From Coturnix japonica (taxonomy: Eukaryota; Chordata; Aves; Galliformes; Phasianidae), in assembly GCF_001577835.2 (NCBI RefSeq), contig NC_029521.1, positions 22,913,118 to 22,977,117 of the forward strand: a stretch of 64,000 nt of DNA. Reading direction: 5' to 3'. The notes beneath the pieces are model-generated. The model was given only the letters and a program-made list of their open reading frames with translations. It searched no databases and was not told the origin of the DNA. Positions 11,101 through 41,000 of the stretch are shown one piece after another (position 1 is the stretch's first letter; each line of letters opens with the position of its first letter). The position numbers were made by a program, and so were the translations under genes.

Positions 11101-14100
11101 TCATTAACGGCACGCTGAATGTAATGAAGGCAGTACTTAACCATGCAGAATCGCTCATGTGGGGCCATTCAGTTGTCAAACGCTGTCACAGGATTTCATT
11201 AGGTTTTATAGTGGTTATTTAACAGATTGGTTTCAGTGGGACTGTCTTCATTAACTTGCTGTCTCATGTGTTATGGTGATTAATGATGCGATCTCAAGCG
11301 TTCTCCTCTTGTGCCCGCGTCCCTTTATAAAGGCAGGTACAGTAGTTCTTGGGCTGTCCCACTGCACACAGCTAGAGCGGGTTTGGGATGAATTCAGCAG
11401 AGCTCTCCCTCCAGCACTGGCAGTTGTGTGTGTGTGACTGGAGGGGGGAGCTCAGTCCCTGCTGTACCGAGGTTAATGTTTGCTGGACTCAACAGATCTT
11501 CTTGCACTAACAGTTTTCATCCCTACCCACTGGTTTTTAGCAAGTTAATAATTGTCAGCAGTATTGGAGGCTTTACTTGGGTGCCCAAAGCCTCTCAAAC
11601 AGCCCCACATTGTCACTGGGGACAGCTTTCTAACCAACCCTGGCAACAGCACTGCAGCAGTGTCCCACTTCATTACCAGCACCAAGCCTCATTTCTCCTC
11701 CGCTTTAATTAAACCACTTTTCGGAAGTGCTAACATCAGTGTTTTGTTTTTTCCCCTCCTTCCCCAGGGGGCTATGAAACCTTCAATTCGCAATATCCTG
11801 AGTGCTGCGTGGATGGGAAACTCATTTCCCTGGAGAGGAGCGATGCGGAGAGGAACCTCACCAGCCACTGTGAGAAGCAGAGTGCCAACCACAAGCCTGC
11901 CTACGACCAGGTGTGTGTCACCAGGGCCACCTCCTCCTCAATCTTCTTGTGCCACTGGGGTACTTCTGTCCCAACTTCATGTCTTGTTTACTCCAAAGGC
12001 AGGAGCGTGTACGAGTCTGTGGTGCATGGGGTTAGAGTTATCTCTGTGTGTTTTGACCAGAAAACCTATTGCAATCAGAGAATCATAGATTTGTTTGAAG
12101 GGACCCTTAAAGACCATCTGGTCCGACTCCCTTGCACTGAACAGGGACACCTACAGCTCTGTCAAGTGCACAGAGCCCCATCCAGTCTGACCTTGGGTGT
12201 TTCTGGGGATGGGGCATTACCACATTTTAGGGCAGCCTGTGCCAGTGCTTCACTATTGTTAATGTAAGAATCTTCTTTATATCCAATCTAAAATGGCTCT
12301 AGAGAGGCTGGCAAAGGAGCTAACAGCTCTGGAACTCAAGCTGACATCCAACATGCCTCACCAACGCAATGGCACAGGGCACGGTGATGGTGGTCCTTAC
12401 GCTGGCACAGGCTGCCAGCAGGTTGTTGCAGTCCCTGTCCCACATGTCACTAAGGTTCCTTGTCTGTGCTGCTGGCCAGCAGCACCTCCAGCTGGCTTCA
12501 AAATGAGGCAGCAGTAGGAGGTACAAACCCTCTTCAGCCCAAAACTGCACTGAGGCTGCATTCGCCACGCAGCCAGGCAGCCCTAACGCCGGCTGTTAGC
12601 AGCAGCCCCTTCCCAGGGGACACCAAAGGGGCAGGGAGAGGTGTGGGGCTGCTGCTTTCCGGCAGATGTGGCTCTGGGAGGCCCTGTGGGGTTTCCGTCG
12701 GAAGTCACCGTGCTCCCACGCCCGCCCCCGGGGCTGGGGAAGACGCCTGCCCCCAAATGTCACCCTGTGGTTGGGCTGCTTCCGGGGGTCCCCAGAGCGA
12801 GCCTCATGATGCAGGTGGCTCCTGGCTGTCCCTGGCAAATTGCACTGTGTGTGTGTGGGGGGGCTCATAACATGATTTCTCACCCCTGAGGGCTGGCAGC
12901 AGCACTGTGCATCATGGAAAGTTACCTGCCACCTGCATCTGTCAGGCGGTGGCTTTTCTTCATGATGTCGTCACCCGGCTTTTTCACATTCTGGGGAAAG
13001 AGGAACTGAGATTACATCTTGCAGGGCGAGAGACTCGATGGTGACGCAGGGGTGGGGGTGTCCCCTGCCCTAGTCCTGTAGTGCTGCAGTCACAGGGGTT
13101 TTACTCTGTCATGGGGCTGAGCCCCACTCTAGGCATCCCCTGCTGCCCTGGGCCTCCCAGCGAAAAAGCACTTTGGGCCCTCATGAGGGGCAGGAAACAT
13201 CCTGCCCATGAGTGGGCTGGTTCCACCTCTGTACCTCTCAGATGTGGACAAGAAAATGAAAAGCTGCTTCCTGCGTGGGCTGTACCAGTGCAGTGATTCA
13301 CTGGGCAGCAGTGCTGGGGTCCAAAGCCATCGTGGGGAGAGGTGAGAGGGTGGGGAGCAGGCACCCTCACATACTCTCTTGCCTTTTTCCCTGCAATATC
13401 AGGACTCAAAACACCATTGCAAAGGCAGTGTCTGAGTTGCATGTTTTTGCTCCTTCTCTTCCAGGGTGGCCCGGTGGAAATCTTGCCTTTTCTCTACCTT
13501 GGTAGTGCCTATCATGCTTCCAAGTGCGAGTTCCTCGCCAACCTGCACATCACGGCCCTGCTCAATGTATCCAGGAAGAGCTCTGAGTCCTTTCAAGACC
13601 AGTACTGCTACAAGTGGATCCCCGTGGAAGACAGCCACACGGCAGACATCAGCTCACACTTCCAGGAAGCCATTGACTTCATTGGTAGGTTCCTTGGGTT
13701 CTCAGCTTCCCAAAGGAAGCCAAGGGCTTCTCAAAGAGTGCTGTGTAGCCACAGCAGTGTCCAAGCCCTCACAATAGAGCCATAAGTCTATGTGGTGAAA
13801 AAAGGCACAAAAACACAGGGAGTGCTGGTGGGCGGCTCGCTGCCATCCAGCCAATTCCAACAGGGAACTGGCTCCTTGAATAATGGGTAACTCAGAGAAC
13901 AAACTTATGTCACTGCACTTTTTGTATGTTCCAAGATGTTACTTTAAAAGTTCAAACATAATCATCAGTATCTGCCCCAGCTTAGGGGCAGTCAGCAAGG
14001 AAGGGGCACAGACAAGGTGTTGGGGAGGATGAGGAAGGAAACACCTCCTTCCTATTTCCACCAGGCAGACAAGGCGAGTGGGCCACTCAGCTTTGTTTTT

Positions 14101-15723
14101 CTTTCCGAAGCAGGTTACGAGTTCTTTGACACTGCAGATAGAAAAACAAAGCAAATCTGATGTAAGAGTGCCCTCTAAGACCTTTCTCTTCCTGGTGAAG
14201 GACTTCTCACAATTTTCAGGGAAATGATAATTCACTTTTGTCACATTCCTCCCCCCTTCTGATAGTTGTTGAGTCACTTGAAAATTTCCCCAAAATTTTG
14301 AGGATGATTTCAGTTTTCACTTTCTTTAAAAACTGTGTGGTGTAGATTCTGGAGGTGACTCAAATCTGTGTCTTCCTTGTTGTGTACAGCATTTAAATAT
14401 AACTGGTCCTGGTGGCACCAGTCCCCCAGCAGACTAAGACAGGCAAATGATAACTTGCTCAGCTCTATGTACCAGTGCCGTACAGCGAGCACCACACTCA
14501 GTGCATTTCTCCATAAATTGCAGCTTGAACATATTGCTCAAGGCAAGAGACCAGAGGACATCTATTTTTGAACTGCATTTTAGTGTGGAAAGGGCTTATT
14601 TTAAGCATGTTCTCTGTAATCTAATAACAATCGTTGTGTTGTGTGAGTAACCACAGAGGCTCCCTGTTGTGTAAAATGGGTGCTTTGCATAAGCCTTTTA
14701 TATCCTGACTTAAGTCCAGGCATCCTTTAGCCAGGCTGTAATTAGCAGCTGCCAGGCAATCCTCGTGGGCTTTGTAGCATTGTCCCAGGGACTCTGCCCA
14801 AGGGTGCCACCAAGGGTTCCTCCCGGTTTGGCCGATTGCTGCCAACCCACCAAGCAGCAGGACAGATTTGGATTTTAAAGAGGAAACCCTGTTTTTCTAG
14901 CAGAGCTGACAAGAGGAAATTCTCTGCAATTCTTGCCTTTGAAATACCCAGTGGGGTAAGGGCTGGTGCTTTTAACCACACATAGTGGAAATGCAGGAAT
15001 AGCGAACGCAGGCACTGCCCAGATGTCTGATGTGTCAAAACACTGAAAAGCAAATTGTAGCAGAGGGGAAACAGATTCCTGGGAAATGTTTTCCTAAAAC
15101 TGGAGGTGGGACCAAATTGGGATCCACAGATACCGAAACAATGTCAGCTGGAGCTGAGCTCCATCTTGGGCTGGGTTTTGTCTCTCCTCTGTCTGTCTTT
15201 GTGCCACCCTTGGCACCCAACAGCAGAGGGTCCTTGCTGATGGGTTGGCTGCTGGGCACTCACCCCAGAGTCTTCTCTAGCCCCAACGACAGCTGACGTC
15301 CTCATGATTTTCTGTTCCTTAGATTATGTCAGACGAGCAGGGGGCAAGATCCTGGTGCACTGTGAAGCGGGGATTTCACGCTCTCCCACCATCTGCATGG
15401 CGTACCTCATGAAGACAAAGAAGCTGCGCCTGGAGGAGGCCTTTGACTACATCAAGCAGCGCCGGAGCCTGATCTCACCGAACTTTGGTTTCATGGGACA
15501 GTTGCTACAATATGAGTCAGAGATCCTGTCTTCCACCCCCAGCCCTCCCATTGCCTCGTGCAAAACAGAAGCCGCCTCTTTCTTTGCAGAAGAACTGACG
15601 TTAGGCAAAAATTTTGAAGGCTCGTGTTTCGCCTTCCCTACCTCAGTGCTGAGTTCTGTGCCCATCCACTCCCCTGTCCACCCGCTGAAGCTCAGCCCTA
15701 TGACAGCTTCTTCATCCTGCTGA
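7791..15723 (+). CDS. DUSP5: DUSP5, dual-specificity MAP kinase phosphatase 5
   Basis: Nuclear phosphatase that removes phosphate from both threonine and tyrosine of the ERK1/2 activation loop and anchors inactive ERK in the nucleus. Four coding exons (7791-8184, 11768-11910, 13465-13684, 15323-15723) join with GT-AG introns to 1158 nt, 385 codons plus stop; the human protein as I know it has 384. Domains in order: rhodanese/CH2-like ERK-docking domain at about residues 5-138, with the basic kinase-interaction cluster R52-R53-A-R55; dual-specificity catalytic domain at about 178-320, with general acid D235 in 'IPVEDSHTAD' and the P-loop H265-C-E-A-G-I-S-R272 carrying nucleophile C266. The serine-rich tail is the least conserved part. 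The start is the first ATG after the promoter and begins MKVTSLD as in other vertebrates. No break is seen. Transcription is probably ERK-induced through the CArG box. Confidence 0.97.
8185..11767 (+). other. DUSP5 intron 1
   Basis: A 3.6-kb GT-AG intron. The first 450 bases continue the CpG island. Two motif-dense stretches at about 9.84-10.08 kb and 10.73-11.35 kb look like candidate enhancers (see findings). I recognise no gene and no clear transposon in the rest. Confidence 0.85.
11768..11910 (+). CDS. DUSP5: DUSP5 coding exon 2 (end of docking domain and linker)
   Basis: 143 nt, phase 1 to phase 0, encoding 'GGYETFNSQYPECCVDGK' and the linker up to 'PAYDQ'. The acceptor is ccccag and the donor gtgtgt. 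The linker between the two domains is more diverged from mammals than the domains themselves. Confidence 0.95.
11911..13464 (+). other. DUSP5 intron 2
   Basis: A 1.55-kb GT-AG intron holding one antisense CR1 fragment (12076-12298). The remainder is GC-moderate sequence with no recognisable gene. Confidence 0.85.
12076..12298 (-). repeat. CR1 LINE fragment in DUSP5 intron 2
   Basis: Reads as the reverse complement of CR1: 'agaatcatagat', then 'aagggacccttaaagaccat', 'tctgaccttgggtgtttctg', and finally 'cttctttatatccaatct'. It is clearly diverged from consensus and therefore fairly old. Confidence 0.9.
13465..13684 (+). CDS. DUSP5: DUSP5 coding exon 3 (catalytic domain, first half)
   Basis: 220 nt, phase 0 to phase 1, encoding 'GGPVEILPFLYLGSAYHASK' through 'FQEAIDFI'. 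It carries the substrate-positioning AYHASK region and the general-acid loop with D235. The donor is gtaggt. Confidence 0.95.
13685..15322 (+). other. DUSP5 intron 3
   Basis: A 1.64-kb GT-AG intron. I see no repeat and no gene in it. Confidence 0.8.
15323..15723 (+). CDS. DUSP5: DUSP5 coding exon 4 (catalytic P-loop and tail)
   Basis: 401 nt ending in TGA. Encodes 'GGKILVHCEAGISRSPTICM', which contains the HCX5R active-site loop, then the helix 'AFDYIKQRRS' and a C-terminal serine/proline-rich tail ending SSSC. The tail is the fastest-changing part of the protein. Confidence 0.97.
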
Positions 15724-16875
15724 ATGCCCTGGAGCCCTCAGAGCCCAACTGTGACCCTAATGATAATATTTCATGAACGTGCAATAGAGAAAACTCACTG
15801 ACTTAGTCCGAGGCGGTCCTTGTGGGTGATACTTCCCATACACTGACTGTGAGGCGCAAGTGCTCTACGTGTGGCAGGTTTTCTGAACTTTTAATGTTGT
15901 TTTGTGAGGTTGTTTTTGTTTTTTAGTACTTTTCTAGGTTTTTATCCAGAGCGTGCAGCCACTACTGTATTTCCGGATTCCTGGGGAGCAATGAGAAATC
16001 CATTTCAGGTGTTCTCAGTCCCCACCTTTTTTGTTTTTTGAGAAGAACCTTATTTAAAGTTTCAAGCAATAAACAGCAGCAGTGGGGGGGAAAAACAAAA
16101 CAGAAAGCCCTTCTTGCACCTGAAGAGATGCATTTCTCAAGCTTTCCTCCCCACTCATGCCCTGTTTCAGGGAGCAGAGTGCCAGGGCAGCAGAGCTCTC
16201 TGCCTGGCTGCTGCTGTGCACCCAGGTGAAAATCCTCTGTCCTGTTCTGGGCTCTGTGGTGTCAGGTAGTGACCTCAGTGTAACTGGAGACCAAAAGGAC
16301 CATGGATCCCTTCAGGTGTGTCATTTCCTGTACTCCTGCACTTGCCTTTGTACTTGGCATGCTTTTGACTGATGCCGAGGGACTTAAACTATCAGGCTAC
16401 CCTGCTAAGCTATTATAATCCCATCTGTTGTTTAAGAACGGCCCTAGAATACTTGAATGTCTCCACAACCCTCAGTCAAGTTACTTCCCATCAGATGACA
16501 CTGCTGCTGCTGTATTTTACACCAAAAAATAAGACGAGCTTGGCTTTCTGGTCTCTTCCCAAGCATTTCTGACATGCGTTGTGTGTGGTAAAGTGGTCTT
16601 GTTCAGTGTTATGTGGCTTGCTTAGTGCGTGGTCACCTCCAGCCAGCCTTCATCTGTGAGATCTGGATTCACTGCATTGAGTTTGTGTCTGCAGGGAGCT
16701 CGGAACGAGCTGCTCTCTTTGTCTGTTGACCTTTTTATTTTTTATATGTAATACATATGGGAAACGGCAATAATTTCCAGAAGATCTCGTGAATGTGAAA
16801 GAAAGTCTGCAATGGTTTTTATGGAGTGTAAAAAAATAATCATAATAATAATAAAAAACAAAACCTATGAGGAAA
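15724..16875 (+). other. DUSP5 3'UTR (inferred extent)
   Basis: Possible poly(A) signals are AATAAA at 16068-16073 and again at 16850-16855. The second would give a 3'UTR of about 1.15 kb, close to what I recall for the mammalian transcript. An AUUUA motif is present within 'cttatttaaag' near 16050. The true end needs transcript data. Confidence 0.5.
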
Positions 16876-19800
16876 AGCAAACTGTTTGTCATCCTTGAGT
16901 GAGCCAGAGCTGCAGGAGTGCTGGTGCTGAGGGAGGCCAGCTGAGCACCCCCACAGCAGCAGTGTGGGGTGGGAGAAGGAGGGCAGCGCTGCTGGGAAGG
17001 GCCCCAAGGTGCAAGTCTATGGGGGGAGAAGGTGAGGGGGAGGATTTTTTTGAACAGAATGACATGAGTCACGGTGGCGTCACTTCCCAGCGGCTGGGCA
17101 GGCGCTTCTCTTTTGATTCATGCATCTTTTATATAAGGTTTGCTGTCTCGCTGAAGACGAAAGCCTGCAGTCAGCACGGCCCCCGCTTCCTGCCCCGGCA
17201 CAGGCAGTGGGGATGCTGTGCCCCAGGCTGGGTGACAACACAGTGCAGGTCCACCAGCCACCTGCTGCTGTCATGCCATGGGAAGGGCAGTCAGCCAGCC
17301 TGCAGGGCTCACCTGCTGTCAGAGATGTTCTGGTTTTTTATTTTTTATTAATTAAGGAAAAAAAAAAAAGAAATAAAAGCACTTGAAGGTCAGCATCTGA
17401 GCCATTTCACACCTCATCTCAGCTGGAAATTCTTCACCTCTCTCTGCCTTATCCCTGTGGCATGTTTATGACCCATGCATCTAAGCTTTTGGGTTGAGAA
17501 TGATGGATCTTTGTGTAAACTGTGCCCTGTAGGGTTAATCCCTTTGTAACATCCTCCTCTGACAGCAAATCTCGGAGGTGAGGAGCTGTCACCACAGCCT
17601 TGGCTTTCCTTTGCGTGTCCTCAGGAAACTCGAGCACAAAGCCCTGCAGGTGGAGAAGAGAGGTGACTGACGTAATGAAGCAAGAGCAGATCAATTCATT
17701 TTCTAGAAGATCTAATTGCCCCTTGTGGGGAACTCTAGAAAGTGCTCTCAGGAACCCCCAGGACCAGCTGCAGTGTAAAGTCATGAGCTCCAGAGCAGGG
17801 AGGTGCAAGGCTTTGAGAGAGCGTTATGTCCTGAGCAACTGTCAGAAACAAAGCAACCAACTACTCTCACTAAAGCATTGTAACGCACTTTAGGAGCCGG
17901 ACCAGTTTGCTTCTAAAGGGTGAGACTGGTGATGCTCCAAGCACAGGCAGGGGTTAATGGGTCACTGCTGTTAGAGCTGAATGTAGCAGCTAGAGGAGCT
18001 CAGAACCCAGGTGGAGCAGGCAAGTAATTAGCAGAGAGGGAAGGCAGCTGCTGGGTATGAAGAGAGGCTCTGCTGTTGGGCAGTGGTGATCTATTGGTGG
18101 ATATTGTTGGCAGAGGGAGGTGTTTGGCTGGGATTCTGCAGGGATGGAGAAAGGAACAGGAGGCAGAGGTGCTGTGCCTGGAACTGGGGTCTGAGGTCTG
18201 CACTCCTGCTTAGGTGTGTTTCCCTTCTGCATGGCTCTGGCCTGCATTCCTCTCTACAGGCTGAAGGACCTGCATCCATGTAAGTGTTTCCTCCTGTGCT
18301 CCTGCTGGCATTTCCTTTGCTGTGTCAGTGCTAGGGTGGGACCTCATGCCCAGCTCAGTGGATGTCCCTTCTTTGAGGATGCTTTGCAGCTATACTGTCA
18401 TAGGGAGTAAGGAGAAGAGCACCTCTGAGAGTGCTTTGTGGGTTGAATGCTGGGCAAATTCACCAGGCTGAGTCAAGGGCTACTGTAACCCTGGTGGGCT
18501 TCTGTTTTGAGTATCTGGCTCCTGGGAGTGAGAGTTCAGATCAGGCAGATGGAGCCCAGGTGAGTGACTAGAGCTGAAAGAAAGGCTCTCTGGTAGCTGG
18601 GCTGGAGAAGGAGAAGGGATATCAGAAATGAACTGCTGGTGATTTTGCTGGAAAATAGAGACCTAAGTAGCCCTAACAAGGGGGATGCCAAATCAGTGTG
18701 ATCTTTAGACCTCAGAAAACATAAGGGAAAATGCTGTACCCTCAGGTGAAGCTTTGATTAGAGCTCTTCTCTTATTATCCCTGAATAAAAAAATAAATGT
18801 GAGAGGAAATAGCACAGCAAAGGGGATTTTTGGGGGGGTACTGCTGCCCATGAGACTGCTGGGTCAGGGCTGTCCTGAGCTGTGAACACCACTCGTCTTG
18901 CTCCACTGATGCCCAGATGGTGTTTCCTTATGTCCTGAGTACTCTGGTGTCATTCAGGAGCTGTCTCCACTCACCTGGTGTGGGCACATATTGTACAACG
19001 ATTGTGCCACTTAGCTTGAGTCCAGAGCTTTCTAACTTGCAAAGAGCAGTACTGTTGCTCATTCCTTCTCTGCTTTGCTGCCTTTTCCTTTCTGCCTCTG
19101 AGACAAACCTCTCAAAAACCTGCCACAAAGAAAAAATATCTTTATGTGGTGGCAAATCAGACTGTGAAAAGATCTGGGGTGGGGGCGGATGGGTGGGCGC
19201 TGTCCTCAAGTGTCCCTGTCTCTGCTTTTAGTCCAAGTGTTTGCTGGTGGGATTTGCAGCCTGTGCTGTTTACAAAGACTTCTCCAAACAGCAGAATTTA
19301 TCTTGTGGCAGAATCAGCGCTTTGCAAGTACCCAAATACATTGTATGTAGCTCTCCTGAACTCCTGGCCGTGCAGGCTGGGGGCACAGAATTAAGTCTGA
19401 CCCATTGCACTCAAATAAAAGTCACCCACTTGGTGAGCCTGTGTTCAGTCTCTGAGCACCACTGGGTCAGCACTGCTTCTTAATTTCATCCTTCCTGGTG
19501 ATGAGATTTTCAGGAACAGAAGCCTGAATGAACAGGGCATTCCACAGGCATTGGTATTTGTGTGTTAAAAACAACACTTGCCTTGCAGGGAAGTCAGGGG
19601 ACCAAATGTGGCCTGTAACAGAGCTGAATTAGGGTGAAGCTGCAGGTGGGGTGGATCTGACCCTTCGTCTCCACTTTTCACAGCTCTGTGCTAATTGCAG
19701 AGGAGACGCGGTGCCAGCTCACTCTCTGGGAAGAAAGCAGCAGGAACCAATTTGAAGAGCCACATAAATATGGAAGTAGGATTTTTTGGCGTGGGAGGTG

Positions 19801-21483
19801 TTACCAGCACCACACATTATGGTTCCCTGGCTTTATAACACCGTAGGCTTTTATCGAGACATGAGTAAGTTCTCTAAATAAGGAATATGAAAATAGCTTG
19901 TGAAATAGGTTGAGTCATCAGAGAAAATCAAATGAAGCTTTGACACCAGGGCCTTAGTAGTAAAGTCCTACTGTGCTCCACGGTTTGCATTATAAACTAC
20001 GGAGTCATTTCAATCTGTTTACTTCAGCTTTAAAATGCAAAGCACTTTGCTATCTCCATGACTGTCAGCCTTACCAAATGGGTCCATTTTTCTGCTGCTG
20101 GTGGTGCTGCTTCACCTCCTGCTTGTGAGCACTTGCGTAGAATGTAAAGGTTACCAAGAGAAATGGCTTCTGTGGTTGGAGCTGGGATGCTTGGCAATTC
20201 TTTTAGATTCCTCTTGTTATTGAGGAGGATTTATGGCCTCTAGATATCCTTTTCAAGTACTAGCTTTCCTCATGGAAGTCCCTGGCTTTGTTTGTAGCTT
20301 CTGGCAATTTGGAATAAAAAAGAGGGCCATTTTCCAGGCTGGGTTTTACTGAACTACTCATGTTAGTAAAGTTACTTATGTGAGTAAGCATCTATCAGAC
20401 TTAATTCGCCAAGTGAACCAATCATGTAGTTTTTCATGCTCTCTCTCTCCCCCTCTCTATGAATGGGGGTTTATTTCTGTCACACAGATACTCCATTTCT
20501 GAGACTCCTTTGTAGAGCAGACAGTGGTTGATAGTGAGTCATCCCTCCTTATTAAATTGCCCCTCCATCATGAGCTGCCTGCAGGCACTGCTCCAAAGTC
20601 CATTGACTGCAGCAGGAGGATGGCTCCCAGACACAGGGTGCTGGAACGAGCCCTAGATGAATTTTTATTTGATATCTGTATTTTAAGGAACTGTTTGCTC
20701 TACTTAGAGGTAGAATTGCTACTGCACTGGAACGGAATATTGAGGTCTACAGGACTAAAACTGGGACAACGGGTATATCCTATCTAATGTAACGCCTCCA
20801 GTCACGTTAAGTCAAGTTAACTGGAAAATCAATTGACATGAACTCCAGCATGACCATTAGCTGCTATCCAGCTGAGCCCAGAGAGCCTTGCCAAGAAGCA
20901 GCAGATTTCTAGCTGGGATAGAGCAGAGCTGTGCACATTCATCTCCTAGAGATGCTTCCCACCTGTGGTCTCCTAGGCAATGTTTGTGTTGCCCCGAGCA
21001 ATTATCATGGCTAACAGACAGCACAGGGGTCAGGTGCTGTGGGCTGGACATGGGCTCTGCCCCTGGCTTTGGAGGGCAAGTGCTGTAGTTGGCTCTGTGC
21101 ACCTCTGCTGGTACAGTTACTATTTGTTAAATCATAACAAAGTGAGGGAGACCTGAACTGACCACGCTGACCAAGAGGATCCCTACAGTACACATAAAAG
21201 GATTGTAGCAGGGAGCTGTTTTTTCCTCATCAAAGCTCCTTTCTCCTGCAGAGAATGTTACAGCTCTGCTGCTACAAAGCAGATCTTTGCTGTTGTGGCT
21301 CTGCTCATGCAAGAAGCCTTTTGCAGCTTGAGTGAACCTGGATTTCTTTCTAAGTCCTTCTTGCAGGTTTACCCGCATGTCTCTGCCTTCTATCAGGTAT
21401 AGTGATATAGAGCTCAGTCTAAGAAATGCATATGGCTTTTTTCACATGTTTGCAATGAGCTTTTGGGCAAAGGATGTCCTAAA
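16876..21483. other. Intergenic DNA between DUSP5 and SMC3
   Basis: No gene recognised. A short AP-1/CRE/ETS/TATA-like motif cluster lies at about 17060-17145, and a motif-dense AT-rich stretch at about 19690-20070; both are candidate regulatory elements. An A/T-rich simple tract lies at 17335-17370. The rest looks like ordinary unique DNA. Confidence 0.7.
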
Positions 21484-21998
21484 CGGCGTCCAGGTGTGGA
21501 GCCCTCAGTACAAAAAAGACATGGAGATTTTGGAAAGGGTCCAGAGGAGGGACAGGAAGATGATCAGGGGGCTGGAGCACCTCCCCTATGAGGACAGGCT
21601 GAGGGAGTTGGGTTTGTTCAGCCTGGAGAAGAGAAGGTTGCGGGGTGACCTCATTGCAGCCTTTCAATACCTGAAGGGAACTTACTCCCAGGAGGGGAGT
21701 AAACTCTTCGAAAGGGCTGACAATAGCAGGACACGGGGAAATGGTTTTAAGTTAAAAGAGGGAAGATTTAGGTTGGATGTTAGGGGAAAGTTCTTCACTA
21801 GGAGAGTGGTTAGGCCCTGGAACAGGCTGCCCAGGGAGGTTGTGGATGCCCCGTCCTTGGAGGTGTTCAAGACCAGGTTGGACGGGGCCCTGGGCAACCT
21901 GATCTAGTAAAGGTGTATGTTTGGTGGCCCTGCCAGGCAGGGGGTTGGAACTACATGATCCTTGAGGTCCCTTCCAACCCGGGTCACTCTGTGATTCT
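21484..21998 (+). repeat. CR1 LINE, 5'-truncated, with intact ORF2 C-terminus
   Basis: The largest transposon in the window. From 'cggcgtccaggtgtggagcc' it encodes about 140 codons of the CR1 ORF2 protein C-terminus without a stop, including '[19 protein letters not shown]' and '[13 protein letters not shown]', to the natural TAG at 21905-21907. A 3'UTR and the terminal 'cactctgtgattctg' follow. The long open frame and near-identity to the copy at 24.4 kb suggest a relatively recent insertion. It ends directly against the SMC3 CpG island. Confidence 0.93.
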
Positions 21999-22018
21999 GA
22001 GGCGGCCCCGACCGTGGC

Positions 22019-22036
22019 AGCGCCCCCTGCAGGCGG
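22019..22036 (-). promoter_or_regulatory. Candidate CTCF site beside the SMC3 promoter
   Basis: The + strand reads AGCGCCCCCTGCAGG. Its reverse complement contains CCTGCAGGGGGCGC, matching 13 of 14 positions of the CTCF core CCASYAGRKGGCRS. It lies about 20 bp beyond the CR1 tail, at the upstream edge of the CpG island. Motif-based only, but the core is complete. Confidence 0.6.
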
Positions 22037-22361
22037 GAGGCTGCACTCCTCCCTGTCGGCGTTGCGGCCCCGCTCTGCTCACACTTGCCTTTGGCGCCCA
22101 ACCCGCCCCCCAGCGGGAGAAACCACATTTCCGCGCTCTCTGGGGGGATTCGGTAGGTGAGGACGGGCGGTTTCGGACGGCTGCTTCGCCTTAGAGCTCC
22201 TTAAAAAGCTAAAGAGATATTGAAATCTGATAAAAAAGGCGATATTTTTAGTGTCTACTGCCTGGCGCCTTCTCCGGCCAGGGTGGGGTGAGATCTCTTC
22301 TCCGCTCTCCCCCTCCGCACTGTGCCGAGTGGTTCGCGCCGGGACGGGCAGGGGTGGCTCC

Positions 22362-22373
22362 GCCGCCATTTTG
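22362..22373 (+). promoter_or_regulatory. YY1-type motif in SMC3 promoter
   Basis: GCCGCCATTTTG is a strong match to the YY1 element (reverse complement CAAAATGGCGGC), which in vertebrate housekeeping promoters typically sits close to the transcription start. Confidence 0.65.
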
Positions 22374-22560
22374 TTTCGTGAGGGGTGAGCGGGGCTCCGC
22401 GCCGAGCTCTGTGTGGCGGCCGGACGGGGCGGGAGGAGGCGGCAACGGGGGCCCGGAGTCGCTCGGAGCCGTCGTACCGGGAGGAGGCGGTCCGGGTGGG
22501 CTGCGAGACGGCAGCAGGAGGCGGCGGGGCGGCTGCCTCCCTCCCCCATCCTCGGCAGCC

Positions 22561-40596
<18,036 letters not shown>

Positions 40597-41000
40597 ACAA
40601 AATTGTATTTACCGCTTGTTTGGAAGATGTGTATAGTGTGATGTTTATGCCAGGGAATTGTAAATTAAAAATAGGAAGCTTTTAGTCCTTGTTTAAAATA
40701 GTTTTTGAACATACATTTTAACCAAGTCCCCAGAAGACTTAGTTTCAAAGAAGCTTGATTATCCGTATGGTTTCTGTTGCTGTATTTTATAAGATGATTG
40801 TTAATGTTACCTTTATACAGTACCTGTAGTTTACAGAAGTTTATTCTCTTCCGTCGGATCTTTTGTAAAGCGTCTGTTGCTGTTTTAAAGCTTTTAAGAA
40901 AGTGCTAGCTCTTCCTTCCTTCCTTCCTAAGTATACTTTTACCATTTATATTGCCTCACAATTTTTTTTAACGGCTTCAATTAAAATGATTGGTTTTATC
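40597..41000 (+). other. SMC3 3'UTR (inferred)
   Basis: The stop codon TAA is at 40594-40596. The first plausible poly(A) signal is ATTAAA at 40664-40669, and another ATTAAA lies at about 40980. No AATAAA occurs close to the stop. The 3'UTR is probably short, but its end cannot be fixed from sequence alone. Confidence 0.45.

Noticed and set aside
21332-21907. A 191-codon host gene
   Set aside because: From about codon 52 on, the protein is the C-terminal part of CR1 ORF2; the portion before it has no recognisable content.
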